NCBI GenBank assembly: GCA_946614165.1
Contig: CAMOGQ010000001.1
Span: 52,503-116,502, forward strand
Source: an uncultured Lachnospiraceae bacterium
GTDB taxonomy: Bacteria; Bacillota; Clostridia; Lachnospirales; Lachnospiraceae
DNA length: 64,000 nucleotides
Direction of reading: 5' to 3'
Within the stretch, counting starts at the first letter, position 1, and each line of letters starts with the position of its first letter. The notes beneath the pieces were generated by a model. That model was not told the DNA's origin and did no database searches. It saw nothing but the letters and a program-made list of their open reading frames with translations. This document shows, piece by piece, positions 9,854 through 18,288 of the stretch. Position numbers and translations under genes: made by a program.

Positions 9854-11113
9854 ATGGCACTTATTAAGAAACCTGTTACAGGCATGAAGGACATTATGCC
9901 TGAAGAAATGGAAATCAGAGACTACGCCCAGTCTGTCATCAAAAAGACCTATGCAGAGTTCGGATTTCAGTCTATCGAGACTCCCTGTGTGGAAAGCATC
10001 CAGAACCTGACCAGCAAGCAGGGTGGAGACAACGAAAAGCTGATCTTCAAGATTCTCAAGAGAGGAGAAAAATTAAAGCTGGAAACGGCAGCGTCCGAAG
10101 CCGACCTGGTGGACGGAGGCCTCCGCTACGATCTGACCGTTCCCCTGGTCCGTTATTATTCCAACCACGCCAATGAGCTGCCCGCTCCCTTCAAGGCCCT
10201 GCAGATGGGCAACGTCTGGAGAGCGGACCGTCCCCAGAAGGGACGCTACCGCCAGTTCATGCAGTGCGATATCGATATCATCGGCGAGCCCTCCAACCTG
10301 GCGGAGATCGAACTGATCCTGGCCACCACCACCACCCTTGGAAGGCTTGGCTTCAAGAACTTCCAGATCCGCATCAACGAGAGACGCCTTTTAAAGGCCA
10401 TGGCGGCCTGGAGCGGTTTCCCGGAGGATCGTTTCGACGAGGTCTTCATCATCCTGGACAAGATGGACAAGATCGGCATGGACGGAGCGGCCAGGGAACT
10501 GACGGAGAGCGGCTTCTCACAGGAAAGCACCGACGCCTACATCGGCCTTTTCAAAGGCCTGGAGGAAGCAGAGGACCAGCTTGCCTATCTGGAAGAGAAG
10601 CTTGCAGGCGTCATCGGGCCCGATGTCATTCCCGGCCTCAGGGAAGTCATCGAATCCGTGGACGCCGTAAAGAGCGCCGACTTCCGCATGGTCTTCGACC
10701 CTACCATCGTCAGGGGCATGTCCTACTATACCGGCACCATCTTTGAGATCGCCATGCCCGAACTGGGCATCAGCTGCGGAGGCGGCGGACGCTACGACGG
10801 CATGGTGGGCAAGTTTACGGGACGGGACGTTCCCGCCTGCGGCTTCTCCATCGGCTTCGAGCGCATCATCCTGATCCTTCTGGAGCAGGGCTTCAAGATC
10901 CCCGGCGCCGCTAAAAAGACAGCCTACCTGATCGAAAAGAACATGCCCGCGGACCGTATGAGAGAGGTCCTCTTCCAGGCCCAGAAGGCCAGAGAGGAAG
11001 GCGGACAGGTCCTGATCGCCCGCATGGCCAAGAACAAGAAGTTCCAGAAGCAGCAGCTGACGGACAGAGGCTATGAGGAATTCGTGGAATTCTACAACAA
11101 TCCTCTGAATTAA
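9854..11113 (+). CDS. hisS: Histidyl-tRNA synthetase
   Basis: The protein is 419 residues from ATG 9854; the track's GTG (9818) would lie at the predicted transcription start, and MALIKKPVTGMKDIMPEE is the normal beginning of this enzyme. Class II synthetase motifs are present: TVPLVRYYSN and the arginine-rich RADRPQKGRYRQFMQCDID (motif 2), RGMSYYTGTIFE (histidine-binding), GGGGRYDGM and GFSIGFERI (motif 3). The C-terminal 90 residues are the anticodon-binding domain. It charges tRNA-His in the cytoplasm. It is followed after 65 bases by aspS, a common Firmicute pair. I see no T-box leader in the 137 bases upstream. Confidence 0.96.
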   Translation: MALIKKPVTGMKDIMPEEMEIRDYAQSVIKKTYAEFGFQSIETPCVESIQNLTSKQGGDNEKLIFKILKRGEKLKLETAASEADLVDGGLRYDLTVPLVRYYSNHANELPAPFKALQMGNVWRADRPQKGRYRQFMQCDIDIIGEPSNLAEIELILATTTTLGRLGFKNFQIRINERRLLKAMAAWSGFPEDRFDEVFIILDKMDKIGMDGAARELTESGFSQESTDAYIGLFKGLEEAEDQLAYLEEKLAGVIGPDVIPGLREVIESVDAVKSADFRMVFDPTIVRGMSYYTGTIFEIAMPELGISCGGGGRYDGMVGKFTGRDVPACGFSIGFERIILILLEQGFKIPGAAKKTAYLIEKNMPADRMREVLFQAQKAREEGGQVLIARMAKNKKFQKQQLTDRGYEEFVEFYNNPLN

Positions 11114-11127
11114 AAAAATGATCCGCC

Positions 11128-11149
11128 CCATCCCTGCTTTCAGGGATGG
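11128..11149 (+). other. Intercistronic hairpin between hisS and aspS
   Basis: CCATCCCTG and CAGGGATGG form a perfect 9-bp stem with a CTTT loop and no T-run behind it. It is therefore more likely an RNA processing or stability element within the hisS-aspS transcript than a terminator. Confidence 0.55.
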
Positions 11150-11178
11150 CGGCGTGCGCATAAGGAAAGGAAGAAACT

Positions 11179-12972
11179 ATGGCAGAATCAATGAAAGGCC
11201 TGAAGCGCACATGCAGATGCGCGGAACTGACAAACGAAAACATCGGCCAGACAGTGACTGTGATGGGCTGGGTCCAGAAGCAGAGAAACAAGGGCGGCAT
11301 CGTCTTTGTGGACCTGAGAGACAGAAGCGGCATCATCCAGCTGATCTATGAAGAAGCCGACTGCGGCAGCGCAAACATGGAAAAGGCAGCCTCCATGCGT
11401 TCCGAATATGTCGTTGCGGCCACAGGCACCGTCACCACCAGAAGCGGCGCCGTCAACAAGAACATTCCCACGGGAGACATCGAGATCCGCGTTACGGACA
11501 CCAGGATCCTTTCCGAGTCCGAGACACCGCCCTTCGCCATCGAGGAAAACTCCAAGACCAGGGAAGAGCTGCGCCTCAAATACCGCAGCCTGGATCTGCG
11601 CCGTCCCGACCTGCAGAAGAGACTGATCCTCCGCAGCCAGATCACCCGCTACATCCGCGAGTTCATGACCGCTGAGGGCTTTCTGGAGATCGAGACTCCC
11701 ATCCTGTGCAAGTCCACCCCCGAAGGCGCAAGAGACTATCTGGTCCCTTCCCGCGTCCGTCCCGGCACCTTCTATGCCCTGCCCCAGTCTCCCCAGCTCT
11801 TCAAGCAGCTGCTGATGGCTTCCGGCTATGACAGATATTTCCAGATCGCCAAGTGCTTCCGCGATGAGGACCTGCGTGCCGACAGGCAGCCCGAGTTCAC
11901 CCAGCTGGACATGGAGTTCTCCTTCGTGAACGAAGAGGACGTCATGGAGACCAACGAAAGACTGATCCAGTACGTCTGCAAGAAGGCCATCGGCCTGGAC
12001 GTGCAGCTTCCTCTTCCCAGGATCAAATGGATCGACGCCATGAACAACTACGGCTCCGACAAGCCCGATACCCGTTTCGGCATGACCCTGAAGGATGTGA
12101 CGGACATCGCAGCTTCCTGCGAATTCCCTCCCTTCCGTGAAGCGGCCAATGCAAAGGGATCCTCCGTCCGCGCCATCGTTGCTCCCGGCGAAGCCGGCAT
12201 GGCCAGGAAGAAGATCGACAAGTATACAGAGATGGTCAAGGGCTACGGCGCCAAGGGCCTTCCCTATATCGCCGTAAAGGAAGACGGCATCAAGTGCTCC
12301 TTCGCAAAGTTCATGAAGGAAGAAGAGATCACCGCCATGGTCGAGAGGACCGGCGCCCAGAAGGGCGACATGATCTTCTTCGCCTCCGACAAGACCCCTC
12401 TGGTATGGAACGTGCTGGGCGCCCTCCGTCTGAAGCTGGGCGACGACCTGGGCCTGATCGACCATGATCGGTTCAACTTCCTCTGGGTCGTGGAATTCCC
12501 TCTGCTGGAGTGGTCCGAGGACGAGAACCGTTTCGTCGCCATGCACCATCCCTTCACCATGCCCATGGAAGAAGACTGGCCCAGTATCGACGAAGATCCC
12601 GGCAGCGTCCGGGCCAAGGCCTATGACATCGTCCTTAACGGCGTGGAACTGGGCGGCGGCTCTGTCCGTATCCACCAGAACGATATCCAGGAGAAGATGT
12701 TCCAGGTCATCGGCCTGACAAAGGAAGAAGCGGAAGAGAAGTTCGGCTTCCTTCTGACAGCCTTCAAGTACGGCGTTCCCCCTCACGCAGGACTGGCCTA
12801 CGGTCTGGACCGCATGGTCATGCTGCTGACAAAGGCAGACAGCATCCGCGACGTCATCGCCTTCCCCAAGAACAAGGACGCGGCCGACCTGATGAGCGGC
12901 GCTCCCGACGTGGTGGATCCCAGGCAGCTGGACGAGCTCTACCTGAATGTGGAGACCCCCGAAGGAAAGTAA
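11179..12972 (+). CDS. aspS: Aspartyl-tRNA synthetase
   Basis: A 597-residue bacterial-type AspRS. Residues about 1-110 are the OB-fold anticodon domain (GWVQKQRNKGGIVFVDLRD). The class II core carries motif 2 (CFRDEDLRADRQPEFTQLD) and motif 3 (GLAYGLDRMVMLL), with the bacterial GAD insertion domain between them (about 290-420). The length matches the bacterial family and not the shorter archaeal enzyme. GGAAAGGAAG precedes the ATG. It is probably cotranscribed with hisS and ends in front of a bidirectional terminator. No GatCAB subunits are near, so whether the enzyme is discriminating cannot be told. Confidence 0.97.
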   Translation: MAESMKGLKRTCRCAELTNENIGQTVTVMGWVQKQRNKGGIVFVDLRDRSGIIQLIYEEADCGSANMEKAASMRSEYVVAATGTVTTRSGAVNKNIPTGDIEIRVTDTRILSESETPPFAIEENSKTREELRLKYRSLDLRRPDLQKRLILRSQITRYIREFMTAEGFLEIETPILCKSTPEGARDYLVPSRVRPGTFYALPQSPQLFKQLLMASGYDRYFQIAKCFRDEDLRADRQPEFTQLDMEFSFVNEEDVMETNERLIQYVCKKAIGLDVQLPLPRIKWIDAMNNYGSDKPDTRFGMTLKDVTDIAASCEFPPFREAANAKGSSVRAIVAPGEAGMARKKIDKYTEMVKGYGAKGLPYIAVKEDGIKCSFAKFMKEEEITAMVERTGAQKGDMIFFASDKTPLVWNVLGALRLKLGDDLGLIDHDRFNFLWVVEFPLLEWSEDENRFVAMHHPFTMPMEEDWPSIDEDPGSVRAKAYDIVLNGVELGGGSVRIHQNDIQEKMFQVIGLTKEEAEEKFGFLLTAFKYGVPPHAGLAYGLDRMVMLLTKADSIRDVIAFPKNKDAADLMSGAPDVVDPRQLDELYLNVETPEGK

Positions 12973-13003
12973 TACGCAGGAAACATTCCTTTCTGAAAAG
13001 AGA

Positions 13004-13036
13004 CAGGGCGCTGTACCAAACCGGTACAGCGCCCTG
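13004..13036. terminator. Bidirectional terminator between aspS and the PPTase gene
   Basis: CAGGGCGCTGTACC and GGTACAGCGCCCTG form a perfect 14-bp stem with a 5-base loop. The genes on the two sides converge. The T-rich flank (TCTCTTTT) is on the minus-strand exit, so it suits the PPTase transcript best, though the stem alone could stop both. Confidence 0.75.
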
Positions 13037-13054
13037 CTTCAAAGTCCGGGCCCT

Positions 13055-13591
13055 TTATGCTCTGCGGACGATCTCGATATGGTCCGGAAGAGAAGAGGCG
13101 CAGACGCACATGGCATAGCCCGCGGGTCCCTCCAGGATCCGGAATACGGCAAAGGGGCCGCCTTCCTTTCCGGGCAGGATCCTTCCGGCGGACAGATCTG
13201 CCGCGAAAGTGTCCAGGCCCTCTCCCAGGCCCCGCCCCGTGAACTTGATATAGGACTCCTTGACGGTCCAGAGGCGGAAGAAGAAATCCGCCCGCGCCTG
13301 CCCCTCCAGGGACAGAAGGAGGCTTCTTTCCTCCGGCCGGAAAAAGCGTTCCGCCAGGCGGTCGTAGCGCTCCTTATAGGGCAGGACCATCTGCAGGTCC
13401 AGGCCGATCTCTCCCTCGTCGGAGAGGGCAAAGGCGGTGCAGGATCCCGAGTCGGATTTATTGAAGTAATAACCGGAGCCCGGAAGAGAGGGCTTGCCGA
13501 AAGGCCCTTTCTGAATTTCCCCATTCAGTCCGATTTCCTTCAGGAAGTCAGTGACCGCAAGAGGCTTCTGGTACAGGCAGATTCTGATCAT
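13055..13591 (-). CDS. Divergent 4'-phosphopantetheinyl transferase (Sfp-like)
   Basis: A 178-residue single-domain protein with the three Sfp/AcpS-superfamily signatures in order: GKPSLP with FNKSDSGS (usually FNxSHSG), IGLDLQ (usually GxDxE) and WTVKESYIKFTGRGL (WxxKEAxxK). It would transfer phosphopantetheine from CoA to a carrier protein. The usual His after the Asn motif is Asp here, and the third metal ligand Glu is Gln, so activity or metal use may differ. It is shorter than typical Sfp (about 220). GGAAAGGA stands ahead of ATG. No NRPS, PKS or carrier protein is near; it may serve the fatty-acid carrier protein or a cluster elsewhere. The opposing 291-residue track ORF is a shadow. 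Confidence 0.75.
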   Translation of the reverse strand: MIRICLYQKPLAVTDFLKEIGLNGEIQKGPFGKPSLPGSGYYFNKSDSGSCTAFALSDEGEIGLDLQMVLPYKERYDRLAERFFRPEERSLLLSLEGQARADFFFRLWTVKESYIKFTGRGLGEGLDTFAADLSAGRILPGKEGGPFAVFRILEGPAGYAMCVCASSLPDHIEIVRRA

Positions 13592-13746
13592 GGCATTTTC
13601 CTTTCCGGGAGGCCTTACGTTTTTTCTGTGCCTTTTCCATCATACTCTCCGGGGAGGACAAAGTCCATTTCCGAAGAGGGGGAAAGAAGAGAACTGCCGG
13701 CAGAAAACGGCAGAAAACGGAAGATGAAGCCTGATAAAAAAATCGT

Positions 13747-13774
13747 TTTACTTCCACATCTTTTGTGCTATAAT
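13747..13774 (+). promoter_or_regulatory. Promoter of secDF
   Basis: TATAAT with an upstream TG one base away (extended -10, GTGCTATAAT) and TTTACT 16 bases further upstream. It lies in the divergent interval between the PPTase gene and secDF, about 70 bases before the secDF start. Confidence 0.6.
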
Positions 13775-13841
13775 TTCAAAGGCTGTTGGCTTTTGACGGA
13801 AAAAGAAGCCGGCAGTGAGTAAAAATAGGAGATATTTCGCG

Positions 13842-16241
13842 ATGAAAAAATCAAGAGCAGCCATTTTTCTGGCTCTGATCCTTATTGTTTCCTGCATTCT
13901 GGGATACGTGGCATATTTCGGAATCGGCAGCGGGCACAAGGGTTCCTACAGGAACATCAAGCTTGGCCTTGACCTGGCCGGCGGCGCATCCATTACCTAC
14001 GAAGCCGTAGGTGAGACGGCCCCCTCCCAGGAAGACATGGATGACACCAAGTACAAGCTTCAGAAGCGTGTCGAACAGTATTCCACGGAAGCCACCGTCT
14101 ATCAGGAAGGCACGGACCGTCTCAATATCGAGATCCCCGGCATCTCCGGCGTCGCCGAGACCAATGCGATCCTGGAGGAACTGGGCCGTCCCGGTTCCCT
14201 GTATTTTATCCGCCACAAGGATGCGGAAGGAAAAGAGAACTATTCTCTGGGCACCATGGAAGACGGTTCCTACGGCTATGTCCTGAACAAATCTCTTGAG
14301 GACTGCATCGCTGACGGCGACGCCGTTCTGTCCGGTACCGACGTGGAGACGGCGGAAGCCGGCTATCAGACCGACAACATGGGCAACCAGCAGATCGTGG
14401 TCTCCCTGACCTTCACTTCCGAAGGCAAGCAGAAGTTCGCGGACGCCACCACGGCGGCCTTCAATGACAACAAAGATACCATCGGTATCTACTACGACGG
14501 TGCCTTCGTATCCGTTCCCAAGGTCAACGATGCCATCACGGACGGCCGCGCCGTCATCGAAGGCGAGGAGACCATCGAGTCCGCCAGGACCCTGGCTTCC
14601 ACCATCCGTATCGGCGGCCTGAAGGTGGAACTGCAGAGACTGCGTTCCCAGATCGTAGGCGCACAGCTGGGCCAGAACGCTCTTAGGACTTCCAAGACAG
14701 CCGGTATCGCCGGTTTTGCCCTGGTCGCCCTTTTCATGATCCTGGTATATTCTTTCCCCGGCTTCCTGGCAGTCGTTGCCCTGGGCATCTATGTCATTCT
14801 GGTAGCCCTGGTCCTCAACGGCTTTGACGTGACCCTGACCCTGCCCGGCATCGCAGGTATCCTGCTTTCCATCGGTATGGCCGTAGACGCCAACGTTATT
14901 ATCTTTGCCCGTATCCGTGAGGATATCGCAGCAGGCTCCTCTGTAAGAGCAGCCATCAAGTCCGGTTTCCAGAAGGCTCTGTCCGCCATCATCGACGGCA
15001 ACGTCACAACACTGATCGCAGCCGTAGTCCTGTATCTGCTGGGCTCCGGTACCGTCAAGGGCTTCGCCCAGACTCTGGCCATCGGTATCGTTCTGTCCAT
15101 GTTTACGGCGCTCTTCGTTACCAGAGCCCTGATGAACATCTGCTACGCTCTGGGCGTGCAGGACAAGAAGTGGTACGGCAAGGGCAGGACCCTGAACGTC
15201 ATCGATTTCGTAGGAAAGAGAAAGGTCGTCTTTGCTGTTTCCATCGCACTGATCATTGCAGGTTTCGCTTTCATGGGCATCAACGCCGCTGGCGGCAGGG
15301 GCGCCCTCAACTACAGTCTTGACTTCGTAGGCGGTACATCCACCAACGTTACCTTCACAGAGGACAAGTCTCTGGAAGACATCGACGCCCAGGTGGTTCC
15401 GATCTTCCAGGATCTTTCCGGCAACAGCAGCGTGCAGGTCCAGAAGGTCACCGGTTCCAGCGAAGTCATCTTCAAGACCGTAGAGCTGTCCACCGAAGCT
15501 TCCACCGAGATCTCCAACAGACTGGTGGATGAGTTCGGCGTAGACAAGGACAAGATCACATCCGAGACCATCAGCTCCACCATCTCCAGCGAGATGAAGC
15601 AGGATGCCATGGTGGCCGTGGTGGTGGCCCTGATCCTGATGCTGATCTATATCTGGCTGAGATTTACCGACATCCGCTTCGGCGCTTCCGCAGTGGTCTG
15701 CCTGGTCCATGACGTTCTGATCGTTCTGGGCGGCTATGCCCTCCTGCGTGTTTCCGTAGGCTCCACCTTCATCGCCTGCATGCTGACCATCGTCGGTTAT
15801 TCCATCAACGCCACCATCGTTGTATTCGACCGTATCCGTGAGAACAGACAGATCATGGGCAGAAAGGAAACCCTGGCCGACATGGTCAACGGCGCTGTGA
15901 CCCAGACCCTGTCCCGAAGCCTGTTTACCTCCCTGACGACCTTCTTCATGGTCGCCACCCTCTGGGTATTCGGCGTTTCCGATGTCAAGGAGTTTGCTCT
16001 TCCCATCATGATCGGTATCATTTCCGGTGCATGGTCATCCGTATGCATTGCCGGTTCTCTCTGGTATGTCCTTCGCAATAAGTTCAAGGCAGCCGAGCCC
16101 GCTCCTTCCGCTCCCGGAAGCCGCATCAATCTTCCTTCCAGGAAGAACACCGTCGACTATTCGGGCATGTCCAGGAAAGAAAGGACCGCAGCCAGAAAAA
16201 AACAGAAAGAAGAAAGCGACAGATCCAAGACTGTGATCTGA
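13842..16241 (+). CDS. secDF: SecDF protein-export fusion
   Basis: The protein is 799 residues from ATG 13842, chosen over the track's GTG at 13815 because AGGAG lies about nine bases upstream and the product then begins MKKSRAAIFLALILIV. The N-terminal half is SecD: first helix, KLGLDLAGGASITYE (the conserved D-L-x-G-G motif), the large extracytoplasmic P1 domain and five helices ending near residue 450. The second half is SecF (about 475-750) with its own SLDFVGGTSTNVTF motif and six helices. SecDF uses proton flow to pull secreted proteins out of SecYEG. Fusion is the usual form in Bacilli and many Clostridia. YajC is not adjacent. A terminator follows. Confidence 0.95.
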   Translation: MKKSRAAIFLALILIVSCILGYVAYFGIGSGHKGSYRNIKLGLDLAGGASITYEAVGETAPSQEDMDDTKYKLQKRVEQYSTEATVYQEGTDRLNIEIPGISGVAETNAILEELGRPGSLYFIRHKDAEGKENYSLGTMEDGSYGYVLNKSLEDCIADGDAVLSGTDVETAEAGYQTDNMGNQQIVVSLTFTSEGKQKFADATTAAFNDNKDTIGIYYDGAFVSVPKVNDAITDGRAVIEGEETIESARTLASTIRIGGLKVELQRLRSQIVGAQLGQNALRTSKTAGIAGFALVALFMILVYSFPGFLAVVALGIYVILVALVLNGFDVTLTLPGIAGILLSIGMAVDANVIIFARIREDIAAGSSVRAAIKSGFQKALSAIIDGNVTTLIAAVVLYLLGSGTVKGFAQTLAIGIVLSMFTALFVTRALMNICYALGVQDKKWYGKGRTLNVIDFVGKRKVVFAVSIALIIAGFAFMGINAAGGRGALNYSLDFVGGTSTNVTFTEDKSLEDIDAQVVPIFQDLSGNSSVQVQKVTGSSEVIFKTVELSTEASTEISNRLVDEFGVDKDKITSETISSTISSEMKQDAMVAVVVALILMLIYIWLRFTDIRFGASAVVCLVHDVLIVLGGYALLRVSVGSTFIACMLTIVGYSINATIVVFDRIRENRQIMGRKETLADMVNGAVTQTLSRSLFTSLTTFFMVATLWVFGVSDVKEFALPIMIGIISGAWSSVCIAGSLWYVLRNKFKAAEPAPSAPGSRINLPSRKNTVDYSGMSRKERTAARKKQKEESDRSKTVI

Positions 16242-16265
16242 TGCGTAAATAAGTTATTTACCTGG

Positions 16266-16298
16266 CAGGGGGATGCGTGAGTATCCCCCTGTTTGTTT
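16266..16298 (+). terminator. Terminator after secDF
   Basis: CAGGGGGAT and ATCCCCCTG form a 9-bp stem with an 8-base loop followed by TTTGTTT. The track's first recJ start (16273) lies inside this hairpin, which speaks against that start. Confidence 0.8.
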
Positions 16299-16383
16299 AA
16301 CAGATACTCAGCCGGGCATAAATTCCTGCCTGGCGAAATGTCTGTTTCCGGCCTGCCGGAATCTCAGAGAGGAAGCGCGAATT

Positions 16384-18171
16384 TTGTCCAAGTGGATCGT
16401 CTATAACAAGAAGGCGGATTTTAAAGGGATCGCCGAACGTTTTCATATATCCCAGATCACGGCCAGGATCCTGCGGAACCGGGACCTGCAGACGGATCAG
16501 GAATTTCATATGTTCCTTTCAGGGTCTCTTTCGGATCTGCATGATCCATCCCTTCTGCCGGGCCTGGACACTGCGGCGGACCTTGTGCTGAAAAAGATCC
16601 GGCAAAGGAGAAAGATCCGGGTCATAGGAGACTATGACGTGGACGGGATCTGTGCCACCTATATCCTGGTCAGATCCATCCGGGAAATGGGAGGAGATGC
16701 GGACTATGAGCTTCCCGACAGGATCCAGGACGGCTACGGCATCAATGTCAGGATCGTGGAGGACGCCATCAAGGCCGGCGTGGATACCGTTCTTACCTGT
16801 GACAACGGCATCGCGGCGGGCCCTGTGCTGGAAAAGGCGGCAGAGGCCGGTATGACCGTCATTGTCACGGACCACCATGAGGTGCCTTTTGCCCTGGAGG
16901 AGGACGGAAGTAAAAAATATATGCTTCCTCCCGGAGACGCCGTGGTGGATCCCAAGATCCCCCCGGAGCTGACGGAAGGAAGGAAATATCCCTTCCCCGA
17001 GATCTGCGGAGCAGTGGTGTCCTACAAGCTCTGCCAGCTGCTGATGAAGAAGGCTTCCTATCATGGAAGCGCCGTTCTTGAGGAGCTCCTTTCCTTTGCG
17101 GCCCTTGCCACCGTCTGCGATGTGATGCCCCTGAAGAACGAGAACCGGATCCTGGTCAGGGAAGGCCTTAAGGAAGCGGCCCGTACGCCCAATCAGGGGC
17201 TGAAAGCTCTGATCGAAGTGACGGACCTGGCAGACAAGAAGCTGACGGGCTATCACGCGGGCTTTATACTGGGCCCGTGTCTCAATGCCACCGGCCGTCT
17301 GGACTCGGCCATGAAGGCGCTGTCCCTTTTCTTTGAGAAAAGCTATGACAGGGCCCTTGTACTGGCAGGAGAGCTCAAGGCCCTCAACGACAGCCGCAAG
17401 GACATGACCCTGAAGGGAGTGGAAGATGCCTGTGCCCTGGTGGAGACGGAGGAATACGCCGGCGACAGAGTCCTGGTGCTTTTCCTTCCCGACTGTCATG
17501 AATCTCTGGCCGGCATTATCGCCGGCAGGGTCAGAGAGCAGTACGCCAGGCCGTCCATTGTCATGACCAGGACCGAATCCGGCATTGCCAAGGGATCGGG
17601 CAGGTCCATTGAGGCCTACGACATGTTTGAGGAGCTGAGCCGGTGCCGGGATCTCTTTATAAAGTTCGGCGGCCATAAGATGGCGGCAGGTCTTTCCATG
17701 ACCGAGGAGAACGTGGAGATCTTCCGGAAAAGGATCAACGCCCAGTGCAGCCTGACGCAGGAGGACCTGGTGGACACCATCCATGTGGACATGGTCATGC
17801 CTCCGGGCTTTATCGATATGGCCACTGTCCGGGAGATCGAATCCCTGGAACCCTGGGGACAGGAAAATCCCAAGCCTCTTTTTGCCGTAAAGGACGTGAC
17901 CCTGACCGGGGCCAGGATCCTGGGAAAGAACCGGAACGTGGTAAGACTGACCGCCAGGGAAAAATACAGCGGGTTCCTGGATCTGATCCGCTTTGAGGAC
18001 GGTGACGCCTTCCTTCAGAGGATCGAAGACCTGAAGGGACTTTCCGCCGTAAAAGACCTTCAAAGGGGCATGGGAAATGTTACAATAGATATGGTCTATT
18101 ATCCTGATATCAACTCCTGGCAGGGAAGAGACTCCCTCCAGTACGTGGTAAAGGATCTCAGGATCAGATAA
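16384..18171 (+). CDS. recJ: Single-stranded-DNA exonuclease RecJ
   Basis: The protein is a DHH-family 5'-3' exonuclease of about 595 residues from TTG 16384 (GAGAGGAAG upstream); the 37 extra residues in the track run back into the secDF terminator and look unlike coding sequence. Motifs: VIGDYDVDGICATYI (motif I), LTCDNGIAA, VIVTDHHEVP (DHH), and DHHA1-domain segments LNATGRLDSAMKA and FGGHKMAAGLSM, followed by an OB-like C-terminal domain (EPWGQENPKPLF). RecJ trims 5' ends in recombination and mismatch repair. The start codon is the main uncertainty. Confidence 0.9.
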   Translation: MSKWIVYNKKADFKGIAERFHISQITARILRNRDLQTDQEFHMFLSGSLSDLHDPSLLPGLDTAADLVLKKIRQRRKIRVIGDYDVDGICATYILVRSIREMGGDADYELPDRIQDGYGINVRIVEDAIKAGVDTVLTCDNGIAAGPVLEKAAEAGMTVIVTDHHEVPFALEEDGSKKYMLPPGDAVVDPKIPPELTEGRKYPFPEICGAVVSYKLCQLLMKKASYHGSAVLEELLSFAALATVCDVMPLKNENRILVREGLKEAARTPNQGLKALIEVTDLADKKLTGYHAGFILGPCLNATGRLDSAMKALSLFFEKSYDRALVLAGELKALNDSRKDMTLKGVEDACALVETEEYAGDRVLVLFLPDCHESLAGIIAGRVREQYARPSIVMTRTESGIAKGSGRSIEAYDMFEELSRCRDLFIKFGGHKMAAGLSMTEENVEIFRKRINAQCSLTQEDLVDTIHVDMVMPPGFIDMATVREIESLEPWGQENPKPLFAVKDVTLTGARILGKNRNVVRLTAREKYSGFLDLIRFEDGDAFLQRIEDLKGLSAVKDLQRGMGNVTIDMVYYPDINSWQGRDSLQYVVKDLRIR

Positions 18172-18212
18172 GAAAAACGACAGGCAGGGGTATCCTGTGT
18201 GAGGATATCCGC

Positions 18213-18252
18213 GTCCGGGCCGGCTGGGAGCGTCCCCGCCCCGGACTCTTTT
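18213..18252 (+). terminator. Probable terminator between recJ and murE
   Basis: GTCCGG and CCGGAC enclose a GC-rich interior that can pair further, and TCTTTT follows. The pairing is less regular than in the other terminators of this window. Confidence 0.4.
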
Positions 18253-18288
18253 ACAGATATGTGAGACGCTCAGGAATGAGAGGCAGGC

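Noticed and set aside
12947-13822. A 291-residue + strand frame opposite the PPTase gene
   Set aside because: The minus-strand frame has the three PPTase motifs and a ribosome binding site; the + frame is low-complexity and runs through the terminator.
16273-16383. The longer N-terminus of RecJ in the ORF track
   Set aside because: It begins within the secDF terminator and has no family similarity; TTG 16384 has a better ribosome binding site.
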